A DNA stretch of 64,000 bases from positions 1 through 64,000 of the forward strand of contig NZ_VFSD01000019.1 of NCBI RefSeq assembly GCF_014332515.1, given 5' to 3'. The translations under genes were made by a program, and so were the position numbers. The DNA comes from Pontibacter beigongshangensis. Lineage in GTDB: Bacteria > Bacteroidota > Bacteroidia > Cytophagales > Hymenobacteraceae. Under the pieces are notes generated by a model. It had not been told where the DNA came from and ran no database searches. It worked only from the letters and a program-made list of their open reading frames with translations. Positions within the stretch are counted from its first letter, which is position 1; the number at the start of each line of letters is the position of its first letter. Positions 42,830-52,019 of this stretch are shown here, piece by piece.

Positions 42830-43261
42830 ATGCTTCATAAAATCACAAAAAAACAGGCCTTAACAACAATGCTAGGCTTGCTGACTGCCGTCATTATTTT
42901 CCACATTTTCATCCTGGCAGGAATTGTCCCATATGAAATTGTTTGGGCAGGGAAGCTGCAATCTGTTCAGGAAATGTATGTTTTTGAGGCGATCTCCATT
43001 TCAATCAACGCGATTTTAATAACGGTGCTGCTCCTGAAAGGAAACTTTATAAAGTTAAGCGTGCCAGCTAAATTGCTGGACGGGGTTCTGTGGTTTTTCG
43101 TGGCCGTTTTTGCTTTGAACACAGTCGGTAATTTAATGGCGGAAACCCTTTTTGAGAAAGCCTTTTTTACACCTCTTACCTTTCTGTCGGCTGTCCTGAT
43201 CTGGATAATTGTCAGGAAAAATCCGGACGGCAAACAGCCCGTACAGACCAAGGCATATTAA
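42830..43261 (+). CDS. Four-helix membrane protein of unknown function
   Basis: A 143-aa protein with four hydrophobic segments: MLGLLTAVIIFHIFILAGIV, FEAISISINAILITVLLL, LLDGVLWFFVAVFALNTVG and PLTFLSAVLIWIIV. The loop NTVGNLMAETLFEKAFFTPL resembles that of small Bacteroidota membrane proteins without assigned function. It stands alone, followed by two inverted copies of the dispersed repeat. Confidence 0.7.
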   Translation: MLHKITKKQALTTMLGLLTAVIIFHIFILAGIVPYEIVWAGKLQSVQEMYVFEAISISINAILITVLLLKGNFIKLSVPAKLLDGVLWFFVAVFALNTVGNLMAETLFEKAFFTPLTFLSAVLIWIIVRKNPDGKQPVQTKAY

Positions 43262-43297
43262 AAAGGTCAGTAAGATTTTGCCAGGCACCGCCTTCCG

Positions 43298-43346
43298 AAG
43301 CAGGAGCCCAAAGAACCTCTGGAGGGCCATTTTCATTCAAATAATT
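43298..43346 (+). repeat. Dispersed repeat, copy 13
   Basis: GAAGCAGGAGCCC arm, CCTCTGGAGGGCC core, ATTTTCATTCAAATAATTG. Faces copy 14 as an inverted pair with the AATAATT ends inward. Confidence 0.85.
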
Positions 43347-43407
43347 GCCCCTGTGAGGCAGAGCATAAACAGATGACCCAAGCATGCTGGTATTTAGAGC
43401 TAAAGAC

Positions 43408-43465
43408 AAATTATTTAAATGAAATTAGCCCTCCAGAGACAAAACGTTTTCTTCTGCTGCTGCTC
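43408..43465 (-). repeat. Dispersed repeat, copy 14
   Basis: On the minus strand GAGCAGCAGCAGAAGAAAAC arm, TCTCTGGAGGGC core and TAATTTCATTTAAATAATT. Inverted partner of copy 13, about 60 bp away. Confidence 0.85.
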
Positions 43466-43479
43466 GGCCGGTTTCAAAC

Positions 43480-43515
43480 AAAAAAGAGGTATGATGTGCG
43501 TCATACCTCTTTTTT
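43480..43515. terminator. Intrinsic terminator of the efflux operon
   Basis: AAAAAAGAGGTATGA (43480-43494) pairs perfectly with TCATACCTCTTTTTT (43501-43515). It is read as a terminator for the minus-strand OMF gene and could act on both strands. Confidence 0.9.
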
Positions 43516-43532
43516 ATTGAACCGAGACAGTG

Positions 43533-44981
43533 CTACTCCTGCCAGCCTCCACCTAAAGCCCGGTAAAGCCTTACGGTAGACTGAAGGATGGATTCGTGGT
43601 TATTCGTCAGGTTCAGTTCAGCTTCCAGCACGCTGCGCTGTGCCATTATAATTTCGAGGTAAGTGGCATAGCCGGCGGCAAAAAGGTCGTTAGATGTCTC
43701 CACGGCACTGTGCAGCACATCCACCTCTTCCTCTTTCAGCGCGGCCACTTTCCTGTAGTTCTCGATCTCGTTCAGGCTGGTCATCACTTCCTGCACCCCG
43801 GTTAAGACCGAATTCTGGTAAGCAGCAAAGGCCCTGATCCGGTTGGCATCCGAGCTCCTGTATGTGGCTTTCAGCTGGTTTCGGTTCAGCAGGGGGGCAG
43901 AGATCCCGCTCAACAAACCATAGGCCAAAGAAGCAGGCTGGAACAGCAGCGAGGCATTAAAGGCGCTAAAGCCAACATATGGAGAAATGGTAAGCGATGG
44001 AAGAAAAGCTGCCCGCGCCGCCTCTACGTCCACTTTGGCTGCCACCAGTTCCAGTTCTGCCATCCGGATGTCGGGGCGCCTGCGCAGCATCTCCGAGGCA
44101 ACGCCTGCCCGGGCCTCCTCCGGAAGTTCCTGCTCATAAAGCGATCTACCCCGGGCAATGGGCTGCGGGAATCGGCCTAACAGCCTGTTCAGCTGGTTCT
44201 CTACTCCGATAATCTCCTGTTCCTTCATCACTTTCAGGCTTCTGGTGTTCAGCAACTGGGCCGTAAACTGCTGTACGGCTAGCTCTGTGGCTCTGCCGCC
44301 CTCTTTTTGAATTTTGATCAGTTCAACCCCGTGTTGCTGCAGCTCAATGTTGCGGTTCAGTGTTTCCAGCTCCACGTCGAGGGCGAGCAAATGATAATAC
44401 AGATGCGCCACATCCGCAATCAGGGAGGTTATCACCAATTGTCTGCCCTTTTCGGAGGCCAGGAACCTGGCCGTGGCCGCTTTCTTCGAATTCCGTAATT
44501 TCCCCCAGAGGTCTATTTCCCAGGAACTGCGCAGGCCCAGGAAATAATCCGGCACCAGCGGGGCCGATACCTTCTGATCGTCTGAAATGTTGGGAGAAAG
44601 GTTGGTATCGTAGTTGCCCACACCCGTCATGGTATATTTCCCGAATCTTTCTACGCCTACGGCGCCCATACCGGCAATCTGCGGCAATAGGGAGCCCTGG
44701 GCCATCTGTACATTGGCCCGGGCTATTTCTATCTGCTGCGCGGCGGCCAGCATGTCCGGGTTTCGTTGCAGGGCCGTGTCGATCAGAGCAATCAGGGCGG
44801 GGTCTTTAAAGAACTCCTGCCAGCCCAGGTCGCTCAGGCTGGTAGAGTCGGTTCCAGCACCAAAGGCTGGAAGAGCCGGAGTGGCGGGCAGTGGCGCGGG
44901 TGCGGCCACCTTGCAGGCGCTCATCAGCGCCACCAGCGCCAGGCCGGCCATCGATTTAGAAACAATTCTATTTAAATGCAT
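43533..44981 (-). CDS. RND efflux outer-membrane lipoprotein (NodT/OprM type)
   Basis: A 482-aa outer-membrane factor. The ATG at 44981 (MHLNRIVSKSMAG) gives a lipobox at MSAC (Cys 23); the frame is open from a TTG at 44996. Two OEP repeats are visible: PDMLAAAQQIEIARANVQMAQGSLLPQI in the first half and LRRRPDIRMAELELVAAKVDVEAARAAFLPSLTI in the second. It forms the exit duct of the tripartite pump encoded with the RND and MFP genes upstream and is the last gene before the terminator. Confidence 0.92.
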   Translation of the reverse strand: MHLNRIVSKSMAGLALVALMSACKVAAPAPLPATPALPAFGAGTDSTSLSDLGWQEFFKDPALIALIDTALQRNPDMLAAAQQIEIARANVQMAQGSLLPQIAGMGAVGVERFGKYTMTGVGNYDTNLSPNISDDQKVSAPLVPDYFLGLRSSWEIDLWGKLRNSKKAATARFLASEKGRQLVITSLIADVAHLYYHLLALDVELETLNRNIELQQHGVELIKIQKEGGRATELAVQQFTAQLLNTRSLKVMKEQEIIGVENQLNRLLGRFPQPIARGRSLYEQELPEEARAGVASEMLRRRPDIRMAELELVAAKVDVEAARAAFLPSLTISPYVGFSAFNASLLFQPASLAYGLLSGISAPLLNRNQLKATYRSSDANRIRAFAAYQNSVLTGVQEVMTSLNEIENYRKVAALKEEEVDVLHSAVETSNDLFAAGYATYLEIIMAQRSVLEAELNLTNNHESILQSTVRLYRALGGGWQE

Positions 44982-45131
44982 AAAGCTGAAAATCAATAAA
45001 TAGGTTAGAATGGATATCTAGCGCACAAACCAGTTCATCCCTGAAAGAGAAAGTCCGGTTTTGTACCTGATAGTAAGCATCAGAAACTCAATTTCTAATT
45101 TTGAATTTTTAATTTCTAAGTTGATTGTGCA

Positions 45132-48100
45132 CTAGGCAGACTGTAACTTTTTCGCCTTTTTGCTGCGCCCAATAGAAGCGAACAGCACATACAAGCCAGG
45201 AATAAGCAGGATGCCGAAAATTGTACCGAACAGCATACCGCCTGCCGCTGCCGAACCGATAGAGCGGTTACCCATGGCACCTGCACCAGACGCTATACAA
45301 AGCGGTATCAGGCCCGCCACGAAGGCCAGGGAAGTCATCAGGATAGGTCTGAAACGGGAAACCGCTCCGTCTACCGCTGCCTGTAGCACCGTGCGACCTT
45401 CTTTCTGGCGCTGAATGGCAAACTCAATGATCAGGATGGCGTTCTTGCCAAGCAGACCAATCAGCATCACGAGGGCAACCTGGGCGTAAATGTTGTTCTG
45501 CAGCCCCAGCAGTTGCAAGGTCAGGAAGGCGCCGAAAATACCTGTTGGTAGCGACAGGATAACAGGCAAGGGCAGCAGGAAACTTTCGTACTGCGCTGCC
45601 AGCAACAGGTACACGAAGATCAGGCAGATAAGGAAAATGTAGACGGCCTGGTTTCCCGAAAGGATCTCTTCGCGGGTCATGCCCGACCACTCGTAAGTGA
45701 AACCCTTTGGCAGCGATTCTTTTGCTACGCGCTCAATGGCCTTAATGGCATCGCCACTGCTATAGCCGGCTGCTGCACTTCCGTTTATCATGGCAGAGGT
45801 GTACATGTTGTAGCGCGTCACCTGTTCCGGCCCATATACCCGCTCCAGCCTTACAAACGATGAAAAGGGAACCATCTCACCCCATTGGTTTTTCACATGC
45901 ATTTTTAATACATCGTCGGGTTTTGTGCGGTAGCCGGGCGATGCCTGCACCATCACCTTATACATCTGGCCAAACCGGATAAAGTTAGACGCATAGTAGC
46001 TACCCATCAGCGTTTGGAGGGTACCCATCGCATTGTCTATGGTGACACCATTTTTGGCGGCCATGTCCTGGTCCACGTGAATCATGTATTGCGGAAAGCT
46101 TGGGTCGAAGTTGGTAAAGGCGGCACTCACTTCGGGGGCACCGCGCATGGCCTCTATAAAGTTGTTGGTGACCTCCGCGGTTTCGGTCAGGGTAGCAGTT
46201 TTGTCTCTTGCCAGCACCCGAAGCTCAAAGCCGCTCGAGTTACCAAAGCCTGGCACGGTTGGCGGCGGGAAGTACTCTATGCTGGCATCGCTGAGGTGAC
46301 TGGTCTGTTTCTCCAGTTCCGCAATAATGTCTTCCACAGATTGGGTGCGGTCGTCCCAAGCCTTTAGGTTAATCATGCCCATGCCGTAAGAGGCGCCCGC
46401 AGCATCTGTCAGGAGGCTGAAGCCTGCCAGTGTCGATACGTTCTCCACGGCGTCTATTTTCTGCGCCGCTTCCTGAATTCTGTCCATCACAAATTCTGTC
46501 CGCTCCACGGTAGCCCCCGGAGGAGTGGTCACGTTCACGTAGATCATGCCCTGGTCTTCTGTCGGGATAAATCCTGTCGGAAGCACTTTGGTAATGCCCC
46601 AGGTACACACCAGAAAGAAGAGCAGGATACCCAGTGTTACAACCCTGCGGCCTGCTATGCGGCTGATAAGCCCCTTGTAAGAACCTTCTACGGCATTATA
46701 GCCCATGTTGAATTTGCCAAAGAACTTCTGCAGCAGGCTTTTCTTTTTATGGTCTGTGTGCGTGTTCTTCAGCATGATGGCGCAAAGTGCCGGAGTAAGC
46801 GTAAGGGCATTTATACCCGAAATGACAATGGCAATGGCCAGCGTAAGGGAGAACTGCCGGTAGAATACGCCAACCGGACCGTCCATCATGGCAACAGGAA
46901 CAAACACCGCCGACATTACCAGCGTAATGGCAATAATGGCCCCGCTGATTTCTCCCATGGCCTCCAGGGTAGCCTCTCTGGCCGGCATGAGTTTCTCGTG
47001 CATTTTGGTATGCACGGCCTCCACCACCACAATGGCATTATCCACCACAATACCGATGGCAAGCACCATGGCAAAAAGGGTTAGCAGGTTAATGGAGAAG
47101 CCGAACAATTGCATAAAAAAGAACGTGCCCACCAGCGATACCGGCACCGCCAGCACCGGAATAAGGGTAGATCGGAAATCCTGCAGGAAGATGAACACTA
47201 CAATAGAAACGAGCAGGAAGGCTTCGATCAGCGTCCAGAGCACCTCCTCCATAGAGGCATCCAGAAAGCGGGACACGTCGTAGGCGATGTTGTACTCCAT
47301 GCTGGGCGGGAAAGAGGCTTCTTTCAGCTCCGCCATTTTCAATTTCACGTTCTCGATTACCTCCTTGGCATTGGAGCCGGGGCGCTGCTTGATCATGATG
47401 GAGGCAGAAGGCCGTCCGTCAGTCTTGGAAACCATGCCGTAGTCCATGGAGCCGAACTCAATGTCGGCCACGTCTTTCAGGCGGAGCACAGAACCTGAGC
47501 CATCTTCGCTCGCGCGGATCACGATCTCTTCGTACTGCGAAGGTTCAAATAACTTGCCGGTGTAGCGGAGCACATACTGGAGCATCTGCGACGAGCCGCC
47601 AGAGCTTTCACCCGCTTTCCCAGGAGCCGCTTCCACGTTCTGAGCACGTATGGCATTGATCACATCATCGGGCGAAACCTCATAAGCTACTAGCCGATCC
47701 GGCTTCAGCCAAACCCGCATGGAGTACTCCCGCGATCCCATAATTTCGCAGAAACCTACGCCATTGATCCGCTTTAACTCCTGCAGCACGTTGATGTCGG
47801 TGAAGTTGTATACAAACTTTTCGTCTGCATTCGGGTCTTCGCTCATCAGGTTCAGATAGAGCAGCATGCTGTTCACTTCTTTCTCCGTGGTCACGCCAGC
47901 TTTGATCACCTCTTCAGGAAGCTCGTCGAGCACGGTAGTCACGCGGTTCTGCACGTTTACAGCTGCCAGGTCGGGGTCGGTGCCCACTTCAAAGAAAACC
48001 TGGATAAGCGTAACGCCATTGTTACTTGATACCGACGACATATAGGTCATGCCGGGTACACCGTTAATGGCCCGCTCCAGGGGAGTGGCCACAGCATTGG

Positions 48101-48272
48101 TACAAACTTCGGCGTTGGCACCGGTATACTTGGCCGTAACGGTAACGGAGGGTGGCACAATCTCTGGGAATTGTGTAACCGGCAACTGTATAATGGCCAG
48201 TACGCCCAGGAGGACAAAGAATAAGGAGATGACCAGCGAAAGAACCGGCCTTTGTATGAATATTTTTAACAT
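45132..48272 (-). CDS. RND multidrug efflux transporter (HAE1/AcrB type)
   Basis: A 1046-aa inner-membrane proton/drug antiporter with 12 membrane helices and two large periplasmic loops. N-terminus MLKIFIQRPVLSLVISLFFVLLGVLAI and loop motifs VTAKYTGANAEVCTNAVATPLE and PTGFIPTEDQG are typical of AcrB relatives. The helix-4 proton-relay motif reads GIVVDNAIVVVEAV: D411 is kept but the second Asp of E. coli AcrB is Asn here (N412); the helix-10 Lys in GLLGKNAILIIEFA is present. Substrates unknown. Middle gene of the MFP-RND-OMF operon. Confidence 0.94.
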   Translation of the reverse strand: MLKIFIQRPVLSLVISLFFVLLGVLAIIQLPVTQFPEIVPPSVTVTAKYTGANAEVCTNAVATPLERAINGVPGMTYMSSVSSNNGVTLIQVFFEVGTDPDLAAVNVQNRVTTVLDELPEEVIKAGVTTEKEVNSMLLYLNLMSEDPNADEKFVYNFTDINVLQELKRINGVGFCEIMGSREYSMRVWLKPDRLVAYEVSPDDVINAIRAQNVEAAPGKAGESSGGSSQMLQYVLRYTGKLFEPSQYEEIVIRASEDGSGSVLRLKDVADIEFGSMDYGMVSKTDGRPSASIMIKQRPGSNAKEVIENVKLKMAELKEASFPPSMEYNIAYDVSRFLDASMEEVLWTLIEAFLLVSIVVFIFLQDFRSTLIPVLAVPVSLVGTFFFMQLFGFSINLLTLFAMVLAIGIVVDNAIVVVEAVHTKMHEKLMPAREATLEAMGEISGAIIAITLVMSAVFVPVAMMDGPVGVFYRQFSLTLAIAIVISGINALTLTPALCAIMLKNTHTDHKKKSLLQKFFGKFNMGYNAVEGSYKGLISRIAGRRVVTLGILLFFLVCTWGITKVLPTGFIPTEDQGMIYVNVTTPPGATVERTEFVMDRIQEAAQKIDAVENVSTLAGFSLLTDAAGASYGMGMINLKAWDDRTQSVEDIIAELEKQTSHLSDASIEYFPPPTVPGFGNSSGFELRVLARDKTATLTETAEVTNNFIEAMRGAPEVSAAFTNFDPSFPQYMIHVDQDMAAKNGVTIDNAMGTLQTLMGSYYASNFIRFGQMYKVMVQASPGYRTKPDDVLKMHVKNQWGEMVPFSSFVRLERVYGPEQVTRYNMYTSAMINGSAAAGYSSGDAIKAIERVAKESLPKGFTYEWSGMTREEILSGNQAVYIFLICLIFVYLLLAAQYESFLLPLPVILSLPTGIFGAFLTLQLLGLQNNIYAQVALVMLIGLLGKNAILIIEFAIQRQKEGRTVLQAAVDGAVSRFRPILMTSLAFVAGLIPLCIASGAGAMGNRSIGSAAAGGMLFGTIFGILLIPGLYVLFASIGRSKKAKKLQSA

Positions 48273-48516
48273 GAAACGTTAGGTTGTATTTTCCTGCTGC
48301 CGGAAGGAAGCGGGGTCGCTTGTTCGGACTCGATTTAAATGTTTAAACACCATCTCTCGCCGCCGATTGCCCTGCCAGACCAGAAGGGCATGCCTCTAAG
48401 CCTCTGCCGCCGTGGAGCAGCAGAGCTCAGAACATATCTTTCCTGGAACCTGCCGGGAAAAGGCGGTTACGAGTTTTGGTAAACAAGAGCGTGTTCACGC
48501 TCCGGACGGGGGAGTT

Positions 48517-49647
48517 TTAACTTGGGTTAGCGACAAGCAGGCTATCCATCAGCACAAGCTCAGGCTCAATGCTGATGCCTTCTCTTAGGGAATGAACTCC
48601 TTCATAAACCACGTGGTCACCTTCTTCCAGCCCAGACGCTACAATATAGAAGTGGGATAACCTGGCCTTTGGCTCAAAATTCCTGATCCTGACTTTGTTG
48701 TCCTTGTCCACTACATATACAAAGTTTTTGTCCTGGATCTCGAACGTGGCCTTTTGTGGTACCAGCAGGGCGCTGTCTACGGCATTTGCAAGCCTGATTT
48801 TACCACTGGAGTGGTGCTTGAGTAACTTTTTCGGGTTCGGGAAAGAAGCTCTGAAGGCGATGGAGCCTGTGTTAGGCTCAAACACACCTTCCATGGTTTC
48901 GATCTCCCCAAGGTGCTTGTAGGGGGTGCCATCGGCTAAAATCAGCTGCACCTGGCTGCTCCTGTTGTCGGAGCCATCCTGCAGGGCTTTTGCATAGCTA
49001 AGATATTCTTTCTCAGATACCTCGAAATAAGCATACACATGCTGCAGGTCCGATAAGGTGGTAAGTAGCGCCCCTTCGCTTATAAGGCTGCCGGTTTTTA
49101 ACGGAATACGATCGATGATACCAGAAAAGGGAGCCTTAATGAACGTATAGGAGAGCCGGGTGGCAGCGTTGTCCTGGGCTGACTGGGCTTCCTCGATCCT
49201 GGCTTTCGCTGCCTTAAGGCGTGCCTTGGCCACTTCCAGCTCTGACTTGGAGATTACGGCTTTGTCTACGAGCAGGCGTACCCGTTTAACTTCCAGCTCT
49301 GCTGCGAGCGCCTCGGCTACTGCGTTGTTATGATTGGCTTTTGCTTTCGCCAGTTCTGCTTCGTACTCTGCCGAGTTTACCCTGAAAAGCGGCTGGCCTT
49401 TTTTCACTTCCTGGCCTTCGTCTACATATACCTGATCCAGAAAGCCATCTACTCTGGCGCGTATTTCTACGTGTTTTTTAGCCTGGATGTCAGAGACATA
49501 GTCGTTGAACAGGGTGGTGTCTTTGGTGATAAGTTTGGTAACAGGTAAAGACGGTGCATCGTTTGAGGGGGTTTCTGGCTGGCCCTGGGCGGTGCATCCT
49601 ACTACCGCTAAACTAACGGCCACTAAATAAATATTACGGAGGTTCAT
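48517..49647 (-). CDS. RND efflux periplasmic adaptor (MFP/AcrA type)
   Basis: A 376-aa lipoprotein adaptor (lipobox VVGC, Cys 18). Layout: beta-barrel/lipoyl half (VEIRARVDGFLDQVYVDEGQEVKKGQPLF), alpha-helical hairpin (about 95-170, rich in Ala/Lys/Glu), second lipoyl half (YTFIKAPFSGIIDRIPLKTGSLI) and membrane-proximal domain. It bridges the RND pump and outer-membrane factor. It leads the pump operon with a 244-bp gap before the RND gene, larger than usual but without another gene or terminator. Confidence 0.92.
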   Translation of the reverse strand: MNLRNIYLVAVSLAVVGCTAQGQPETPSNDAPSLPVTKLITKDTTLFNDYVSDIQAKKHVEIRARVDGFLDQVYVDEGQEVKKGQPLFRVNSAEYEAELAKAKANHNNAVAEALAAELEVKRVRLLVDKAVISKSELEVAKARLKAAKARIEEAQSAQDNAATRLSYTFIKAPFSGIIDRIPLKTGSLISEGALLTTLSDLQHVYAYFEVSEKEYLSYAKALQDGSDNRSSQVQLILADGTPYKHLGEIETMEGVFEPNTGSIAFRASFPNPKKLLKHHSSGKIRLANAVDSALLVPQKATFEIQDKNFVYVVDKDNKVRIRNFEPKARLSHFYIVASGLEEGDHVVYEGVHSLREGISIEPELVLMDSLLVANPS

Positions 49648-49785
49648 ATTATGACTTGATGAATTTTGTTACGGAAAAGGAAAAAGGAATGGCAGGAGCT
49701 TCTATACAAAGCAAACATGAGCTTACTCTGCACACAAGAACCCGAAAAAAGGGAGGAAATGTCCTCGGGAAGAAGATGGGGGAAG

Positions 49786-50178
49786 TCAGAAGGGGGTTAA
49801 CCGGAACAAATAGCCGTGGTACTCCGAAAGCAGGAAGCCCAGAGGATTATAGGCAAGCGGGGTGCCTGCCACAGGAATAAAATGTTGTAAGGAGGTGGTG
49901 TCTACCTTTTTTTGAATGGCTTCGGACACCAATTTTACAGACCGGCTTTTGCCGACTCTGCCCAGATCTTTTCGTAGCGACTCCTCAATGAACTCGAGGT
50001 ATTCTTCGAGCATCAGTTCCAGTGGCGAAGCGTCCTCTTCTTCCTGCTGCGCCACAATATCTGAAGTATTATCAGGCAGCGAATTATAAAGCGCCGAGTT
50101 AAGGAAGTGCTTCGGGGGTAGGAAAGCCTGAATGATGAAAAACGTTAAGATCAGCCAGTTAAACCTTCGCCAGAACAT
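49786..50178 (-). CDS. Hypothetical membrane-anchored protein upstream of the efflux operon
   Basis: A 130-aa protein with one N-terminal hydrophobic segment (FNWLILTFFIIQAFLPPKHFL), an acidic middle (QEEEDASPLELMLEEYLEFIEESL) and a C-terminal stretch ending LLSEYHGYLFRLTPF. No family recognised. It is on the same strand as, and about 140 bp ahead of, the MFP gene, so it may belong to the same transcript. Confidence 0.6.
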   Translation of the reverse strand: MFWRRFNWLILTFFIIQAFLPPKHFLNSALYNSLPDNTSDIVAQQEEEDASPLELMLEEYLEFIEESLRKDLGRVGKSRSVKLVSEAIQKKVDTTSLQHFIPVAGTPLAYNPLGFLLSEYHGYLFRLTPF

Positions 50179-50373
50179 CGAAAATAGTTGAGAATTAGTT
50201 TTGTTTGAAAAGTAAATCCCTCAAAAATAAGAAAATTGAGGTACAGAATCAATAAAAGGTTGTGTCTTGTGTTAAAATTAATGAATAGGTAATAGTAAGT
50301 TTGAGGCTGTTGGATGTCCTAACTTTCTGAAAAATCAATAGTTACGTGTATGAACATGAAATTATAGGGCGTT

Positions 50374-50410
50374 AAAAAATGTGGCTGAATGGAGTAGTCA
50401 TTCAGCCACA
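50374..50410 (-). terminator. Intrinsic terminator of the SDR gene
   Basis: TGTGGCTGAATG (50380-50391) pairs with CATTCAGCCACA (50399-50410), and on the minus strand the stem is followed by six T (50379-50374). It lies 60 bp after the SDR stop. Confidence 0.9.
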
Positions 50411-50470
50411 GCTACTCCGTTGAGGCACGGTCTGTCTATTGCCTGTTTTTACTTGCAAACCGGATCGGAA

Positions 50471-51370
50471 TCAGATTGTAGGTGAGCCGCCGGTAACCTG
50501 CACGGTAGAGCCGGTCATGTAACTGGAGTCCTGGGAGGCAAGCAGTACGTAGACAGGGGCCAGCTCTGCAGGTTGCCCGGCCCGCTTCAGGGGCACGTCT
50601 TTGCCAAACGATTTTACCTGATCCGGAGGCATCGTAGCCGGGATAAGGGGTGTCCAGATTGGCCCGGGGGCTACACAGTTCACACGTATTCCTTTCTCGG
50701 CGAGTAGTTGCGCCAGGTTAGCCGAAAAGTTCTGGATCGCTCCCTTCGTGGCAGCATAGGCCAGTAAGGTTGGGGTGGGCTTGTAGGCATTCACGGAGGT
50801 GGTGTTGACGATGGTGCTGCCGGGTTTCATGTGTGGCTCTGCTGCTTTGCAGAGGTAGAACATGGCGTGTATGTTGGTGCGGAAGGTGTAGTCCCATTCG
50901 TCGCTGGGTATTTCCTGCAGCGATTCACGCGCCATCTGGAAGGCCGCGTTGTTCACCAGCACGTCGATCTGGCCGAACTCCTCCACGGCCCGCTGCACTA
51001 TTTTCTGGCAATGCGATTCCTCTGCTATGTCGCCAGGCACAAGTATGGCTTTACGACCGGCTTCCTCCACATATTTTGCTGTCTCCCGGGCGTCTTCGTC
51101 TTCGTTTAGGTAGGAGATGAGCACATCGGCTCCTTCGCGGGCAAATGCGATGGCTATTGCCCGGCCAATGCCAGAGTCGCCACCTGTTATGACCGCTTTT
51201 CGGCCCGTTAATTTGCCGGAGCCCTTGTAGGTTTTCTCGCCATGATCCGCCTGCGGAGTCAGTTCATCTTCTGTGCCGGGTGGCTCCTGCTGCTGTTTCG
51301 GGTATGGTGGCTTTTTGTACTGCTCCTTCGGGTCCTGCATCTTCGGTTTTGATTCTTCTGGTTTGCTCAT
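50471..51370 (-). CDS. SDR-family oxidoreductase (YghA/GsiB-type stress dehydrogenase)
   Basis: A 299-aa short-chain dehydrogenase. Start chosen at the ATG 51370 (MSKPEESKPKM); the frame extends to 51427. A charged, proline-rich N-terminal tail of about 50 residues precedes the Rossmann fold. NAD(P)-binding TGGDSGIG, the NNAA motif and the catalytic pair TTSVNAY...YAATKG are present, as is the C-terminal ASQDSSYMTGSTVQVTGG. This subgroup with the long tail is annotated as glucose/ribitol-type dehydrogenase and is often linked to general stress. Substrate unknown. Confidence 0.88.
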   Translation of the reverse strand: MSKPEESKPKMQDPKEQYKKPPYPKQQQEPPGTEDELTPQADHGEKTYKGSGKLTGRKAVITGGDSGIGRAIAIAFAREGADVLISYLNEDEDARETAKYVEEAGRKAILVPGDIAEESHCQKIVQRAVEEFGQIDVLVNNAAFQMARESLQEIPSDEWDYTFRTNIHAMFYLCKAAEPHMKPGSTIVNTTSVNAYKPTPTLLAYAATKGAIQNFSANLAQLLAEKGIRVNCVAPGPIWTPLIPATMPPDQVKSFGKDVPLKRAGQPAELAPVYVLLASQDSSYMTGSTVQVTGGSPTI

Positions 51371-51633
51371 AGTTTTTGTATTTAGGTAGCTATGTACTGG
51401 TTTTTCAGTTTCCACTGGCTGCACCACCCTGGTTGTGGCAAGTCGGTGAAACTATGGATACTTCGTGTAGCTCAGTTTTACGAAAGGTTCGGGCCGCTGC
51501 CTAAGCAGGATAAGCCAAAGGCACAAAGTTGCCAGTGAGTGGCAGTAAAGGGTTAGGGAAGGGATAATTTCACCTGCTGTTACATAGATGTTACCCAGAG
51601 CCGATCTGTTCCCGCGTTTTAGTGCCTCTCTAT

Positions 51634-51682
51634 CAATTATTCTAATGAAAAAGGCCCTCCCGTAGTATTTTCTGCTGCTGCT
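51634..51682 (-). repeat. Dispersed repeat, copy 15 (left arm of a 48-bp perfect inverted repeat)
   Basis: On the minus strand GAGCAGCAGCAG arm, AAAATACTAC spacer, GGGAGGGCC core, TTTTTCATTAGAATAATT. Positions 51635-51682 are the exact reverse complement of 51906-51953. Confidence 0.95.
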
Positions 51683-51829
51683 CTACCTTGTTTCTGCCGG
51701 ATAGGGGTTTGGTCTGTTAATATTGACAGGTTTTATATAGTACCGGAGGCCAGCCGGAGCAGGCCCATCGTGAAACACATGCCCCAGGTGACAGTCGCAA
51801 CAGTTGCACATTACATCTATTCTGCTCAT
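51683..51829 (-). pseudogene. msrB: msrB 3'-terminal remnant (methionine-R-sulfoxide reductase)
   Basis: On the minus strand a 48-codon frame reads [19 protein letters not shown] then [13 protein letters not shown], matching the C-terminal MsrB signature (zinc CxxC, HLGHVF, DGP-P-GLRYC-N). The catalytic Cys of the RYC-N motif is replaced by Tyr and the N-terminal two thirds are absent. The stop abuts the left repeat arm, and the remnant lies entirely between the two inverted repeat copies. It cannot be a functional reductase. Confidence 0.75.
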
Positions 51830-51903
51830 GCGGTGCTATTGTCGAAGGTGTGTTTTACAGGTTAATATTTTTTCAATAGCTGTAAACGCTGATCCTCTAA
51901 AGG

Positions 51904-51953
51904 GAAGCAGCAGCAGAAAATACTACGGGAGGGCCTTTTTCATTAGAATAATT
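51904..51953 (+). repeat. Dispersed repeat, copy 16 (right arm of the 48-bp inverted repeat)
   Basis: AGCAGCAGCAG arm, AAAATACTAC spacer and GGGAGGGCC core. Identical, spacer included, to copy 15 in reverse complement, whereas spacers of other copies differ. This implies recent duplication or gene conversion. Confidence 0.95.
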
Positions 51954-51983
51954 TATCAGAAGCAGCACATTCGGGTGATAGAT

Positions 51984-52019
51984 GCAAAAGCCTCTCAACT
52001 AATGCTGAGAGGCTTTTGC
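51984..52019 (-). terminator. Hairpin terminator after selO
   Basis: GCAAAAGCCTCTCA (51984-51997) pairs perfectly with TGAGAGGCTTTTGC (52006-52019), about 55 bp after the selO stop on the minus strand. The T-stretch lies inside the stem. Confidence 0.75.
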
